64,000 nt of DNA, taken from the NCBI GenBank assembly GCA_004794655.1, contig SMMW01000503.1:811001-875000 (forward strand), in the 5' to 3' direction. Origin of the DNA: Marisa cornuarietis. Taxonomy: Eukaryota > Mollusca > Gastropoda > Architaenioglossa > Ampullariidae. Numbering within the stretch: the stretch's first letter is position 1; every line of letters starts with the position of its first letter. A model generated the notes under the pieces. It had not been told where the DNA came from. It made no database searches and worked only from the letters and a program-made list of their open reading frames with translations. The translations under genes and the position numbers were made by a program. Positions 20,870 to 33,799 of the stretch are shown in pieces.

Positions 20870-23869
20870 TTCCCTCCTTCAGGTCAAAGTTGGATCTGGA
20901 ACGAGCAGCTGTCATTCTCACCGAGATAATTTTTAAATACATCTATGTTTATTATGACTTACTGACTTTATTATCAGTTTCCTTTGTTCTAAATCGCATA
21001 AATTTTTGCAAATCGTGTTTGGTGAACAATCTCAACAGAATACTTGAAGCTAATATAAACTTTTTGTGCATTTTGTCCACGACTACACTGTTGGATTTCA
21101 ACAGATTCGTGAGCAAACCAATAACGCTAGAATTATCAAAAAGAGAGAATAAACCTACCGAAATAAGCACAGATGGTCCTCTATTGAGAGATTTAAAGAG
21201 TAAAATTGTTGTTAGAGAACATTTGAACAATAATCGGTCACAATAGTTTAATAATTATTGTTTGAAAAATCTATTTTAACAAATAATAGATCCGTGTACG
21301 TGACCATAGTATTTTTGCAAACCAAAAATGTCTTACATCTATGCAGTGGCCAAGTCGTGTTATCATAGTGGTTAATAAAAGATGCAATTCTTGTCTTGTT
21401 CAAGTTTGTAGAGTTCTTGGTAGAATTTAAAGACCATGATATCATCTTTATCGCATCCGAGTAAACAAAATTTCAAAATAACGACACAATTTTTCTGTTA
21501 AAAAAAGAAAAATATTCAAGAAAGGAAAATCTAGAGGATCATTCATACATGTCTGCCAGCAAAATATTTCTCTTTGTTGTGAATTAATGGTGGAACTTTT
21601 GGTTTGAAAAAGTGATTATAGTTGTCTGTATGAGGTAAATAGCTGGAAGTAGGTTATTGGATGGGGAAGTAGGGTAATGATTTAGTAATTTTCTGTCAAA
21701 GTTTTTATTTATTTTTATTTCTTTCTCGTGTATCCGCTTTGTGTTCGTCGGCTGTAGACTAGAATTTATTGAGCTTCAGGAAGGGCAGGGGCAGGAGTGA
21801 AGACTGTTGTTTATTATTAAATGAAGACTTCGTGGGGAACTTTGCCATTAAGAACAAAAGGAACATTGGATGTTTTGGGACAGTGGAAGAAACTGTGTTC
21901 GGACTATGTGTTAGGGAATTTAGATTTCTGTGGGTTTTTTTTCTTTTTTTGTTTTTTTATATAATTGTGTAAAATTTTTAATGCACGTGGTCGATTTTTT
22001 TAAAACTTCTATTTATTTGAAATTCAACGTGCTGTTGTCTTTATTATCACGTCTGAAAGTCACTGTAGAGTGCAGGTGACAATAAGACAGAAAGATCTTT
22101 AAGAAGACTATAAGATGGCCAAACAAAGCGTAAACAAGAGAAATAATGTAAAATGTTTTCACCTTTTTTCTGAAAAACATATTTTTAAGTATGTTCTCTT
22201 TCAAGCCGTCAACTGAAAATTACAGCGAACCAAGAAAAGAAAGATGATGAGATGTCAGATAGACAGGGTGAGAAACTGAAAACGACAAAGACGATGTTGT
22301 TGTTGTTGCTGATATGATGATGAAACTAGGGGAATTAGAAAAAGAGACCCAAACGTACCTGTGAGCAGACGGTGAAGGAGAGGAAGTTTCGGCCAGTGGA
22401 GGACGAACTTGAGCTTCAAGCCGTATGGTCTGGTTTTATATACTTTCAACCTAATGGTGACAGGTGCTAAGGTCATCTATTAGGGGAAATCAAAATCAAA
22501 CATGAAAAAATAAACCTCTTGCCAAAGAAATGAATGGCAATGGTTGTAAAATAATACAAGAATCAGTGACGCGTATGAAACATAGATTTATCCCCTCCAA
22601 CATTCCTTCTTATCGCTATTTTTGCAACGGGTTCTGTTGCCATGATCAATATCGATAGTACCAAAACATTAAAAACATAATGAAAGAAATGTTATTTGCT
22701 TACCGCCTTTTTTCACCCTTGAAGGCGAGCTTAATTAAAGGACTTTACCACACTAACATCCTCATTGGCCCCTTTTCAGACAACGGACCTTACTCTCGTC
22801 AAAACTACACGATTTAAAGGTCAGTTCACAGCCACCACCACCAGCACCACCGCCACCCCCCCCCTACCACCACCCCACCACCACCCCACCCCCACCACCA
22901 CGGTCTTTAAACGGCGTGAGGGGGTGAAATTCGATGTAGCTCACCCTGTATATATTAAACTACCGAGGCATTAAGGAAACAACTCATTAATTTGACATTC
23001 AGTAGGTGTAAAAACGGCTTTAAATGACAGATTCTTTGTATCAAGGACAGGTAATCACACCCGAGTGTTTTCTCTTTATTCTCATGGAACGTTTCCCCGC
23101 TGCCTTACGCAAAAATGCATCAAATGAAACCTGCTGCTGACAGATCGATGTCCGAGCCATTAAGATGCCAGCAATGAGGAATGTACTTCTGTAATGCAAT
23201 AGCAAGATCAAAACTTTCTTTCTGGGTTACTCTTTGTTCCTAAATCTCGGAATAATAAAACAAGCCAATTCTGATCCCGTCTTCTATTCTTGGTGTGCCA
23301 TTATTTGCAGCTGTTGTCACATAAGCTCTATGAGTCTGACGGTCAGGTTCAGCGGTTTGCACAAGAGATTAATTTATTTTTTATGTCGATCGTGAACAAG
23401 TTTTCCAGTCGGTCAAAAGGGAAAGATAAGTTGGACTCGAATGATTTACCCTGACTTTCTGAACCATTTATGTTTGAACTTTCAGGTTTTATAAAGAATT
23501 GTTTACTTACAATCGCACCTAAAATCAAGTCCAAGGCTGTACATACAATACAATACAAAATGTCTTTAATAACCAATGTTAGGAATTGTCATGGTGCTGT
23601 AAAAAAATAGAAGTGTATATTTGCACAACTTCTGTAAGTACATTCAAAGACTTCAGGTTTCTCAGACACTAACGGCGGGTATGCACTTTCTTAATAATTG
23701 TATTTACATCATCAATAATTATGCCTTAATATTTGTAACACTTCGCTCTTCTTATTACTTCTCCTTTAATAAGTACACTGATAAAAAAGTAACCCTACCC
23801 TTCCTAAAATCTGAAACAATTTCTCATGTTTTCTGAATATCTAACTCTAAATAATTATCTTCCAACCAT
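20870..23869. other. no gene seen; one (CCA)n-rich patch
   Basis: Three kilobases of AT-rich DNA with random short ORFs. 22826-22905 is an almost pure pyrimidine-rich CCA/CCCC stretch on the plus strand, and a (TTG)n run is near 22290. I see no exon with consistent splice sites. Confidence 0.45.
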
Positions 23870-24200
23870 GCAAGAAAGTGAACAATCTCCTGACTGTAGT
23901 ATGACGGATAATTTGAGGTTTGTTTGTCCGGTAATCCAAAATCGACAAAGTTCTGGCATCCACATTCAACCTAATTAGATTCTGGACAAGTAAATGATAT
24001 TTTATGGTGTTAAAATCAGAGCAGTGGAGAAGTCAAAAAGAATTAAGCGAAAAAAGGTGTTCGGGAACTCCAGATGTGAATAAATTCTGTTTACGAGGTA
24101 TATAGCATCATCATCTACACTGCGTTTGGTTCTGTAGGCAAACTGTAGGGGATATAAAATTAATAGTCCTGGACTAGAACGTGTAAGCGTCTGAGAACTC
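23870..24200 (-). pseudogene. LINE reverse-transcriptase fragment (CR1/Jockey-like)
   Basis: Minus-strand frames, joined over frameshifts, give recognisable RT blocks: a VDDA-type segment followed by NRIYSHLEFPNTF, then AFNTIKYHLL (the DFS.AFNT motif B region) and SILDYRTNKPQ (the W..DFLT.R.Q motif). The order and spacing are right for a non-LTR RT palm domain. Stops and frameshifts show it is dead. Confidence 0.6.
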
Positions 24201-24979
24201 GCTTTTCACAAACGTTCATTGCTGCAAAGCAGCCAGACTCAAATCGTTCAATTCTCATACGGGACTTTTTTTTAGCACAGGGTACATTCGTTCAGTTCCT
24301 CTGTGTTCCATTTGACTCTTCCTTCTGTTTTATCTGGGGGCTGTCTCCAGTGATAGGCCTCTGCTCTTGATGTCCGTCTCGATGTTTTGCCTCTGTTCCT
24401 CTTTCCCTGCGGTGTCTATCGCAGAGGTGTCCCAGGGATTTAGTCTCGAAGAATGCGGCACACAAGTCCTACCCATCGCCAGGATATTTACACGAATAGT
24501 GAATCATGAAAGAGACTTGTTTGAAATACCTTGTTGACAAACAACTATAATTGTTCAATCTATGCTACTTTATGTTTGGAATTAGGGTTATATCCCTTAT
24601 ATGTTTTAAGAATGAGGGATAGTAACCCTTTAAGGTAGGCTTGGGAATGCATGGACGTGAGTACGATTGATGGAAGAGCACGTGACTGAGTGAAATAGTC
24701 ACTGTAGCTCCTGTAGATGGGGTGAACTCAGTCTAAATATTCCCAGACTAAATGTTGAAGGAGAAAGACGTGGTATTAAGTTTCTGTGTGAAAGCGACAG
24801 GGGAATCCGTATAATTCCTTGCCGAGTCAAGAAAACGAGTGGAAGAGATATCGTCTACAGCAAGTTGTGCTTGCTTGGTGGGGGGGGGATGCCTGCGCAG
24901 TCAGCACCCACTGGAGTATATTGTCGTCAGGTTGCTGTGTGTGCCTCGTCAACACCAGCTCTTCATGAGTATTGGAGTT

Positions 24980-25610
24980 GTACAGTCGACAGCTTGTCAT
25001 ACAGAATAGTTTCAAGGGAGGTTATTCAAGAAAGTGTCAAGGGAGGCTATTCTAGGCAGGTGCACATGTGAGTGAGTGAGTGTATTCTGACCCGGACTTT
25101 GAAAGTAAGTGCGTTTTTGGTCATTTTGTTTATACCGGGATACCCTACTGGGACATTAGTACCACCTGTTACGGTTCCCTCTCGAGAAACTGTGATTTGA
25201 AAAGTTGAAGTAACTGGACTTAGAGAAGAAACTGTTTTTTATAGAAGTGGATGATTAGATGTGTAGTCATTGATGTAGTATTTATGATTGATTGTTAGTA
25301 GAGGTGAATTTATTAGAGTAACCCATGTTATTGAGGGGGTTTATCTAGTATTCTAGTTAGTAGTTATTTAATATATATGGTGATTTGAGCTTTGTGAAAT
25401 TATTGGAGATTTGTGAAATTTTCTGCACCCCGCCTTTAAAGGCAAGCAAGAGCTGAATTATAGAGAATTGGAAGCCCACAGACAGGTCTTAGTGATTTGT
25501 TGTGAGAAAGAACACGCGTTGGACGCAGTGTTAGTCAGTGTGTCTTTTAGGTGACCTTTCTGTGTGTGCGTTCCCCAACACTTTATTATAACAATTGTTA
25601 TAACCATACC
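24980..25610. repeat. dispersed repeat, second copy at about 63160-63670
   Basis: Shared words in the same order include GACAGCTTGT, GTGAGTG...GTGTATTCTGACC, GTAAGTGCGTTTT...GGTCATTT and GCAGTGTTAGTC...GACCTTTCTGTGTG. Divergence is moderate. It might be a solo LTR or a LINE 5' region; I could not find matching terminal motifs. Confidence 0.6.
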
Positions 25611-27335
25611 CAACATTCATGAGGTGCTGTTTAGTCATGTACACTATTTAAAATGCGGGATTACCGACCCGTCCTCAAACTTTATTATTACATAAATAAA
25701 ACGATACCTACCACCTACCAGACTGTACCAGGACTTAAACAGGTACGTTTGTAGATTAGTTTTGAAGGCTGCGATAAAGGATGAATGTTTAACATTATAG
25801 AACACAGAATTCCACAAAATTAAACATAGAAAAAAATACGAGACATAAAAATATGAATACCGCACCTTTCAAGAAAGGCGCAGCCTCCACTTCCCTACAC
25901 GTAGTGTCCCTCCACTTGCCGTCCCCTTGGGAAGTGAGGCGCTGGCCGGTGACATGATATTGTCCTCCCCTTTTCTCTTCTATTATCTAAATAAAGTCCT
26001 GTTAGATGTGTGGTCGGCTGTGCTAGCTAGTTCTCCTCATGTCACCCCTCTGTGACAGGCATTGCTACTGACGTTTTTTCTGAAATTATTTTTGACAAAG
26101 AATGTGTCACAAAGCTTGCACATATTGATAAGAAATTAATGATATGGAATTGTTACTGACTTTTCTCTGAAAATGTCCTGAGAATTTTACACACACGGAT
26201 GTTAAATTAACGGTCTAGGATAATCCCTGATTTGTTTCTTTGTAATCACACTGAGAATATTACAGGTTCAAAAAGAGTTGTATTACAAAAATAAATTTCT
26301 CCTTCCTGGTATCTGAAAATCCGTCTCTTACCGCTGGCAGCAGGTATTTTTAACCCCCTTCTGCGCATGCACGTAGGCACAAATGACCCTTTGAAATAAA
26401 GAGAAAACACTCGAATATGATTATTGGCTGATGATGGAAAATGTGTTTTCTAAAAGCTTTTTTCACACTCACTCACTGTAATGTGAATAATGTGTTTTCC
26501 TCTGTGCCTCGAAGGTTTAAAATCTGCAGTGTGGGTCACATGAAATGGGCACGGTAATCAGAAGGGTAATGAAATATAAAACAGCGAGATTCAAACTTTT
26601 TAAAAAATGAAAGTTTTTCTTAGTTCTTTAATCTCGGGTATTTACGATAAGCAAACTTATCAAGTTTATCCTCCCTGAGACGCAATTGTTTGCAGCTGTT
26701 CTCCGACATGGTCTAGATGCATGGCTGACGATGCGTGACACCACAATCGATATCATCACCTGTTTATTCATCCAGGGTGGTGCCAATCCAGCGCCGTGCA
26801 GGAAAATAACGACGCACTGTCGATGACATGTTCGCCGGCATTAACAACGCATCATTGTCGTCTATAGATGGTGTCACGACACCGCGAAGTGTATCAGTCT
26901 CTCACTTCTTTAAACACATCCACAGAGCTTGACAAATACGTGTTATTTCACACAAATTAAAAGAAAAGAATGATTTGTCTAACGAATCTATCTGCTTTAC
27001 TAATTATGAATAAAAAGGAAGAAAACAAGAAAAATAAACAAATGAAAAAGTCAGTTAAAAACCGATTCTTACATCTAGATTACTTTAAAATAACAGAATC
27101 CCTACCCTTTGAGTCCTTCCTTTTTGAATATCTAAAAGAATGCCTAAAGCCCTACTCAACTAATCGTTCTATATACTCCTAAACGCCGTACTCAACAAAT
27201 TCTTCTTGTTAATTCCTACCTTACTTGTTTTCACGTCCTACACCTCTTTCTTCTCCCAACCGTCTACTCCTCCTCACCCTCTCCCTCACGTCATTTCCTT
27301 TTTTTTTTTTTTACATCACCCATATACGTCTTCGG
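25611..27335. other. no gene seen
   Basis: Non-coding, AT-rich. A pyrimidine-rich patch lies at 27240-27315. Confidence 0.45.
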
Positions 27336-27745
27336 AACAACTGACGTCATTCACGCTCTTTCGTTCTTCCACAATAATCCTTATAAAATTTAAGCTTACT
27401 CAAACGATACAGTCAATAGCAAACAATAATGATACCTGATAATAGCAAAAGCCTACACAAGGTCTAGAGAATCACGCTTATAACGTCCAAACCCACATAA
27501 CCACCATTTTCCTGTGGGCTGTTCGTATATTTTAAAGCATTTTTTTCGTTGGGCTGTTTATGTGTTTATGTGCTGACAATATCGTACCAGCGGTATTTCT
27601 CAAAAGTATACCTGACGTCATTGTTTGATTTCTACCAATATAATTTAAACCCAATATAATTTAAATATAATATAGTTTATTCAGAATAATGTCAAACTGA
27701 GGCCGTCTTTCGCTGATTGTAGTGACGCTTGACGTCATGTCCTTG
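27336..27745. promoter_or_regulatory. cluster of CRE-like TGACGTCA sites
   Basis: Perfect TGACGTCA palindromes occur at about 27342, 27612 and 27732, with a half-related ACGTCA near 27288. A GC-richer, CpG-containing stretch follows to about 28200. Such spacing suggests a promoter, either of a host transcript or of a retroelement 5' region, but no downstream coding exon is evident. Confidence 0.3.
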
Positions 27746-28261
27746 CTACGTCACGCGTCGTCTGCTAGAATGCTGAGTTTGCTGATTTCTCTAGCATTAA
27801 TGGTTCGCTCTTCATTTCCCCTGTGCGTTGGGCGCTGGCCATTGGTTTCAGCACCTGGGAGACAATATAGCAAACCCCAGAGCGTAGCGTTCCTCGGGGC
27901 AGTTCTTACTAGACGCTGAGAGAAGCAGGTTATTTAGAAAGCGGTGAGAGACCGCCTAGGACTAGGCAGAGTACCAAGTGTCTGCCCACCATCCAGGAGT
28001 GACCACGCAAGCTAGGGGTGCACTAAGGCTCGTACTGTTGGTGGATACAGGAGCCAGTAGTGACCACCCGGAGCAATAGTGGAAAACCGTGGGGCTGGTG
28101 TATGAGACTGGATACAGTAGCCGGATGGTGACCACCGGGGTCTGTGTGAGATCCGAGTGGGTTTCTAGTTCTGCTCGTGTAAGCGGATGAGTGCGTGATT
28201 TCTTGGCAGTTTTGAAATATTTTTTTTCATATACGTAGAGGCTCTGATTAGCAGGACGAGA
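27746..28261. other. GC-richer non-coding stretch
   Basis: Contains repeated words around GTGACCACC, GGATACAG and AGTAG...GTGACCACC, as if made of a degenerate tandem unit of about 75 bp between 27990 and 28140. No convincing ORF. It may be the promoter or 5' UTR part of a mobile element. Confidence 0.3.
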
Positions 28262-28288
28262 GCCTGCGCATATATATATATATATATG
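28262..28288. repeat. (AT)n microsatellite
   Basis: About 12 AT units. It marks the end of the LINE ORF1 fossil that follows. Confidence 0.85.
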
Positions 28289-28295
28289 TGTGATA

Positions 28296-28960
28296 AATAA
28301 ATGATCAAACACCAACTTGGTATTTCCCTCTCCGTTTCTTGCCTCGTTCATGTAAGAGCAAGTGTGTTTCTAACATCCCACACTTGCATCAAAAAGTCTT
28401 CTCCAATGAAAAATTTCGAGCCCTTCATCTTGGACTTTGCTTTCAAGATCTGCACGGTGTCTCTAAAGAAAAAAGTATTTGTGCAGAGAGCAATAATAGG
28501 AGTGTCGGACAATGTACACGGTCAGACTGTATGTTTTCTGACACTACCAGGATTTCTCTCATAAAGTGCCTTAGCGTCTTCCACCGCCTCATTGTCATTC
28601 CGGAGAAGTCCGTAGAATAACAAATTGTTTCTTCTTGATCTGCATTCAAGGTCATCCACATTTTTTCCAGTCTCATGTAGTCTTTTTCTATATAATTCTC
28701 GCTTCGATATCATCCGATTTTCTTTCCATTTCTTTTAGATTTTGTTTGAGTAATGTGTTTATTTAGACAAGTTTCTAATGCTACTGCATTCACCTCTTCA
28801 CTTAAATTGCAAAAAAGCTTCTTTGACATCACAGAAAGTTTCACTCAGACCGTCAAAGTTCGAGTTAAAAAGAAGTACTCATCGAAAATCGCTGGAAATA
28901 AAGCACAAGGTATCACAAAAACATGTTCCAGTGGTAGTTTATAACAAAGAGGCATGAAAG
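28296..28960 (-). pseudogene. LINE ORF1 fossil, copy A
   Basis: On the minus strand broken frames give a coiled-coil start (NSDFDGLSE..), then DDLECRSRRNNLLFYGLLRN, the hallmark RNA-binding (RRM-like) segment of L1/CR1-type ORF1 proteins. KSKMKGSKFFIGEDFLM..VR, the C-terminal ORF1 motif, follows. Several stops interrupt it. A closely similar fossil in the opposite orientation lies at 38210-38940. Confidence 0.75.
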
Positions 28961-28999
28961 ATTTTATATTAATATTTTTCTCTTATGCTCACCTGGATT

Positions 29000-29735
29000 T
29001 GTCAAGAAAAGAGGAAGTGACAAACGAACGTATTTCTAAAAATAACACCGTTTGCACTAGCATAAGTCGAAGAGAAAAGATGCAATCCTCGGTAAAAGAA
29101 AACTGACCAGGACACACTGTGCTGTTGCTGAATGTTCTCTTGGACACTCAGATGGAGTTAGTTTGTACTCATGAAGGAAATCCTAAAGATAATGGCAGCA
29201 AACGCCAGTTGATTCACTTTGTTCAAACATGCCGTGCGAACTTGGTCCCCACACCGTACTCATGAATTTGCTCAACATCGACGGTTTCTACACCGTCTGG
29301 TCTACAAGTAACATCGTGTGACAGTCCCAAACATTTGATCATCAGTCGTATCTTTATCCAGCATAATGCTAACAACAACTGACAGTGTGAGGGCACCATT
29401 GATGTGCGTGATCGAAACAGTTAAATAAAGGGGGATAAAAAAAGAATTGAGGTTGATAAACATATTATACGGAGCTTAAACGGGAACACGTGCGATCGAG
29501 TATCAGTAAGTAAATAAAAAATTTTGTATGAAGCTAAATGAGGAAGAAATAGGTTTTTACATCGATAAAAATATTTCAAAGTATCATTATCATTATATTT
29601 TTAATTGTAAAAGAATCCTTATCAGCAGTCAGTTGTAACTATTGTTGCCCTTTAAATTTTGATCTGATTGACTTACTAGTCTGTTGAATGAATTCAGTTT
29701 GGACCATTTAATTGTTTTAAAACTTTTTTCGATGC
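29000..29735. repeat. inverted copy of 13615-14450, including a second THAP fossil
   Basis: Reads as the reverse complement of the 13.6-14.45 kb block. 29090-29410 on the plus strand contains CAVAECSLGHSDGVSLYS, then, in another frame, GNPKDNGSKRQ and HFVQTCRANLVPTPYS. Together these are a THAP domain broken by frameshifts. Confidence 0.75.
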
Positions 29736-29739
29736 TTCT

Positions 29740-30640
29740 AAATAAAGTTCCAATCTGTTTCGAGTCACTAGTCGAGGTTCAACAGTTCTGAAATTTTTAA
29801 TCGGAATAAACCTTTTGCCTTCTATGTTCCTGTTTCTTTCTCCGTTTGTTTGTTTGCTTGTTTTCATGTAATGGTCCACTGCATGGTTGAGATCTTTCAA
29901 ATTTCCATTCTACGGGGTAACATGGGTAGAAAAAGTGCAATCTATCAAAATGTAAACATAAAACTACTACCACTACCATCATTACACTAACATCTTGAAC
30001 CCCCACAACACTTCCCATCAGTCACACCACTCATGCACCCCTCTACCCGCCACCCAACCTATCATCATCAACACTTCTGCACGACAGATTTCGCAGGTTA
30101 CTTGTTACGCAGTCACGTTTGGGTCCATGTAAATATTAAGCTTGTAAATATAGTTTGAAAATACCCAGTACAAACAAAATATATCCGAAATCTAGCGTCA
30201 GAGACAAATTACTTATATAACTTTTTTTAAAATCCCTTTTTTATGCAAGTAGGCCCCGTCCTCAAAGCCATGTGACATCTTTCAGGCGATGTGCCTCGTC
30301 ATAGCAGCAAACGATATTCCGTATCCATGTATATGCTCATGAAACACTAGATCGAAAATTCGCAACTTTCAGAAAATTTTATATGAATATGCAATTAAAT
30401 GCGTTTATTTAAAAAATATTTACTTCGTATGATCTTTTGTCTTTTGACAGTTCCTATCAACTTGCATGTTGATAACATTTTTTTAAAAAAGGAAGGCACA
30501 GTAATCATCATCAACACACTGCAAACAATTTTGCATTCGTGCTGTATGTACTTTTAGGTCAGTATTATTCGCTATGTTTAGTATTTTTCATTCACCCATT
30601 GAGTGGTACAAAAAATCGGACTTTATACATAAATGAATTT
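29740..30640. repeat. inverted copy of 17390-18260
   Basis: Reverse complement of the block next to the first arylsulfatase gene. It abuts the copy of 13615-14450 at about 29735, although those source blocks are 3 kb apart in the left locus. Confidence 0.8.
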
Positions 30641-30696
30641 AAATTCAAAGTTAATCTCAAGCAGTTTTGTTTGCAATGTGTCGTTGGTCTAGCTAG

Positions 30697-30704
30697 ACAC
30701 ACAC

Positions 30705-30764
<60 letters not shown>
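30697..30764. repeat. (CA)n microsatellite
   Basis: About 33 CA units, followed by a second short CA run at 30795-30811. Confidence 0.95.
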
Positions 30765-30766
<2 letters not shown>

Positions 30767-30975
30767 ATATATACATGCACATATACATATACACGCACAC
30801 ACACACACACATACATTCTCTCTGTATATATGTATATATTACTAAATTAACAATGAACACGCTTTATTGAGAATTTACTCAGTCATTTTATTTTTTTGCT
30901 GTCTGACACAATGTAACGGTACGCCTCCCTGCAGATGTCTCGTACGCATGCGTAGACTGCCGGAAGCCTTCATGT

Positions 30976-31812
30976 TCAGCACCATCCAGTACTCCAAGCC
31001 CCGCCCCAGCGATCTGGCTTCCCAGCATTCAGTTTGGTCGGCTGCAGGGAAGGTGGCGTGTTGAGCCTAAGGTTGTAGAGTTTGTTCTTCATGTAGGTGA
31101 GGACGCTCGTCACGTCTGTCCGATTGCTGATGTCCGTCGTCTCCGTGGGGTCGGCGTCAAGATCAAAGAGCATGTAGTCCTTGGAGGTGTATTTCGGGGT
31201 CGGAGGCTGCTCTACACCAGGTGGAGGAGAGTACCAGCCGGCTATAACACGTGAGATATTCACAGACGTATTAAGTCAAGAACATGATGATGATGGATGA
31301 AGACATGGTGGCAATGATGAGGATGTGTAACATGTTTGGAAGTGGAATGGAAGAGTTTAAGAAACATTTTCGAATCATTCGTTTGAGTGGTTTTTTTTTC
31401 TCTTTTCAAAGTCTTGTAGAATCTTCCAACGTAAGAGTTGGTGTTCTGTGTTAACGTCTCTGGTCTTTTATTTATTCAATCTACAGGGGAGGTAATAAGA
31501 AACTTTTATTTTAAGTCAGTGAGTGATTTTTTTTTCTGTTTTCATTTGCTAGTTATATAAAGTCTTGTAGAATCTCCCAACCTAAGAGTTGGTGTTCTGT
31601 GTTACCGTGTCTGATCCTTTATTTATTAAGCTACAGGGGAGGTAATAAGAAACTTGTATAACTTAACCTAGTCGCATTTTTTATGTTTCTCTGGTCAAAT
31701 CTCAAAATATCACCCATTTCAGAAATCGATTTACAGACAAACATCATTGATGTATATTTTTTCCCGTTATTTACTTGTTTGTTCACAAACACGCACACAC
31801 ACACACACAGAT

Positions 31813-31878
<66 letters not shown>

Positions 31879-33799
31879 CATTACCTTTCGAGATACTTAC
31901 AGAGGTCAGTTGCTCCTGGCCTTTTCCACGTCAGCTTGTAATTTTTGTAACGAATTGCAGAACGATTTGTGATGTCGTTGATGTCGTAGACAAACTCCTG
32001 GCGTGGGCTGTCTCTGTCTTGGGAGATGCTGTCCCAAAGGTTAAGGCCATCTATACCCTCAATGATACCGTTGCCACCGGCCACTCGTTCCAGAGTCGGG
32101 TACCTGTGTTTGTTACAATGGAGACTAGCTTTACATCAGAAGAAAGAGAAAATAACCTTATCTTATGAATTAAAACTGTAACAGAAATTATAATTAAAGG
32201 GCTCTCGACTATCTTTTTTTAAAGAGCGGATGTCTAGTCGATTGTTCATCATTTAGGATACATTTTTACTAAATGCGTGGGACAAACTAGCAAGTTCCTC
32301 ATTTCCTTTAAAATCACCTCAGAAAACAAAACGGAGAGAAGAAAGAAGAAATACAAGAGAAAAGAGAAACAGAAATATCGGTTCATCCTGAAAGTTATTA
32401 TAGTTTAGATATATCCCCTATAATATTTTATTCTTAAATAAGTAACGTTATATTAAGCAAATGGACGGAAATGGATCTTCGGTTGACTCCTTCCAACTCA
32501 TTAATGAACGACTTTACCTTTTTCCTTTTACATCGCATTATACTGGAAAGAGATTTGACGGAATATTTAATTTTACATGATTCACTGGTATATGAATGTA
32601 GAGTTTCTACAAGTATAAAAGTATACAGTTTATTCAGGTATAAGAATTTTTGAGGTTTTCTTTTTGGTTGGCATTGTGTCTTTGGCAAGATTAAAAAAGC
32701 GTCCCTTCCACCCCGTCCAACTTCCACTATGGTTTATATCAAAGATGTCGAAATATTTCACTAAAATTCAATAGTTTTGAAACTTCGTGAAGCGGTCATT
32801 TAATAAAGGATGTAAACAAAAATTAACTTACCAGTCAGTTGCGTGAGCGATGCCGTTGTACTGTCTGTTGCCCTTCAGCAGTGTCTTGCTGTAGAGGAAA
32901 CTTGTGACTTTGGTTCCTCCTTCCCACAATGTTTTCTTAGAGCCCCTCAGCGGCCAGTTACTGGCGCCTTCTTTGACGGGTCCGCCGTTGTCTGAGGTGA
33001 ACAGAATCAGCGTGTTGTCCATGTAGCCCAGGTTTTCCAGATTGCGTGTGACGTTACCGATGCCCTCGTCCAAGGCCGCCACCAGTCCACACTTTAACTT
33101 TCTTTCTTCTGATACGGTGACGTTTGCACAAAAATTGTTGACATATTCTTCAGGCACCTGTAGTGGATAATGTACAGCCTGATAAGCTAGATAGAGAAAG
33201 AGAGGCTTAGACTGGTCGTGACTCTTCAGAATGTTGATGGTTCTGCGAGTGTGAAGGTATATGGAGTGGGTACCATTGGCGGTCCACACGGGATTTTCGT
33301 TGAATCTAAGGTCATAGCCGTTCCAACCACTGGCGATGTGAGTGTAGTGGTCTGCCGCGCCGTTGTACATGCCGTAGAAGGAGTCGAACCCTCTGCCAAT
33401 AGGCGTCATTTCCATCCGGCAAAAGCCCAGGTGCCATTTGCCCACCATGTGCGTGATGTAGCCGCGCTCCTTCATAGTCTTCGGCAACATCTTCCTGTCT
33501 AGCGGCACGGAGACGTTCATAAGACCCTCAAATCCGTCGTCGTGAATACCCATTTTATACGGGTAGACACCCGTCATGAATGCTGATCGGGACGGGGTGC
33601 AGGACGGTCCTGTATACGCGTTGGTCATCTCCACCCCTTCCGCTCTCAGACGGTTTAAATTCGGGGTGTACATCTGCGGATCTCTCCACCCGACGTCAGC
33701 CCAGCCTAGGTCATCAGCGACGATGAAGATGATATGAGGAGGCGAGGCTATCGTTAACGACGACCCTATCGCCGAGATGAGGAGCGCTTGCAATAGCAT
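30976..33799 (-). CDS. arylsulfatase B-like enzyme, 3 exons, 478 aa
   Basis: Sulfate ester hydrolase of the arylsulfatase B group, secreted or lysosomal. Exons: 33799-32832, 32103-31901, 31241-30976. Splice sites are GT/AG and phases agree, giving 478 residues ending STGWC and TGA. The start at 33799 is chosen because it opens directly on a signal peptide (MLLQALLISAIGSSLTIAS); the frame remains open further upstream without signal-like character. Motifs are IFIVADDLGWADVG (metal-binding Asp pair), GPSCTPSRSAFMTG (formylglycine Cys in C-x-P-S-R), MVGKWHLGFC, YQAVHYPLQVP, FTSDNGGPVKEGASNWPLRG and WEGGTKV. Exons 2 and 3 match the pseudogene at 16025-16690. The long undivided first exon differs from the four-exon paralogue at 18294-20863. 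A (CA)n tract lies in the second intron beside the exon 2 donor. Confidence 0.92.
31793..31876. repeat. (CA)n microsatellite
   Basis: About 40 CA units interrupted once by GATG, in intron 2 of the arylsulfatase gene. The His/Thr repeat ORFs across it on both strands are artefacts. Confidence 0.95.

Noticed and set aside
30592..32168. Long ORFs of His/Thr or Val/Cys repeats over (CA)n tracts (also at 137-388 and 36454-36819)
   Set aside because: Dinucleotide repeats of even period are open in several frames; the encoded repeats have no other coding evidence.
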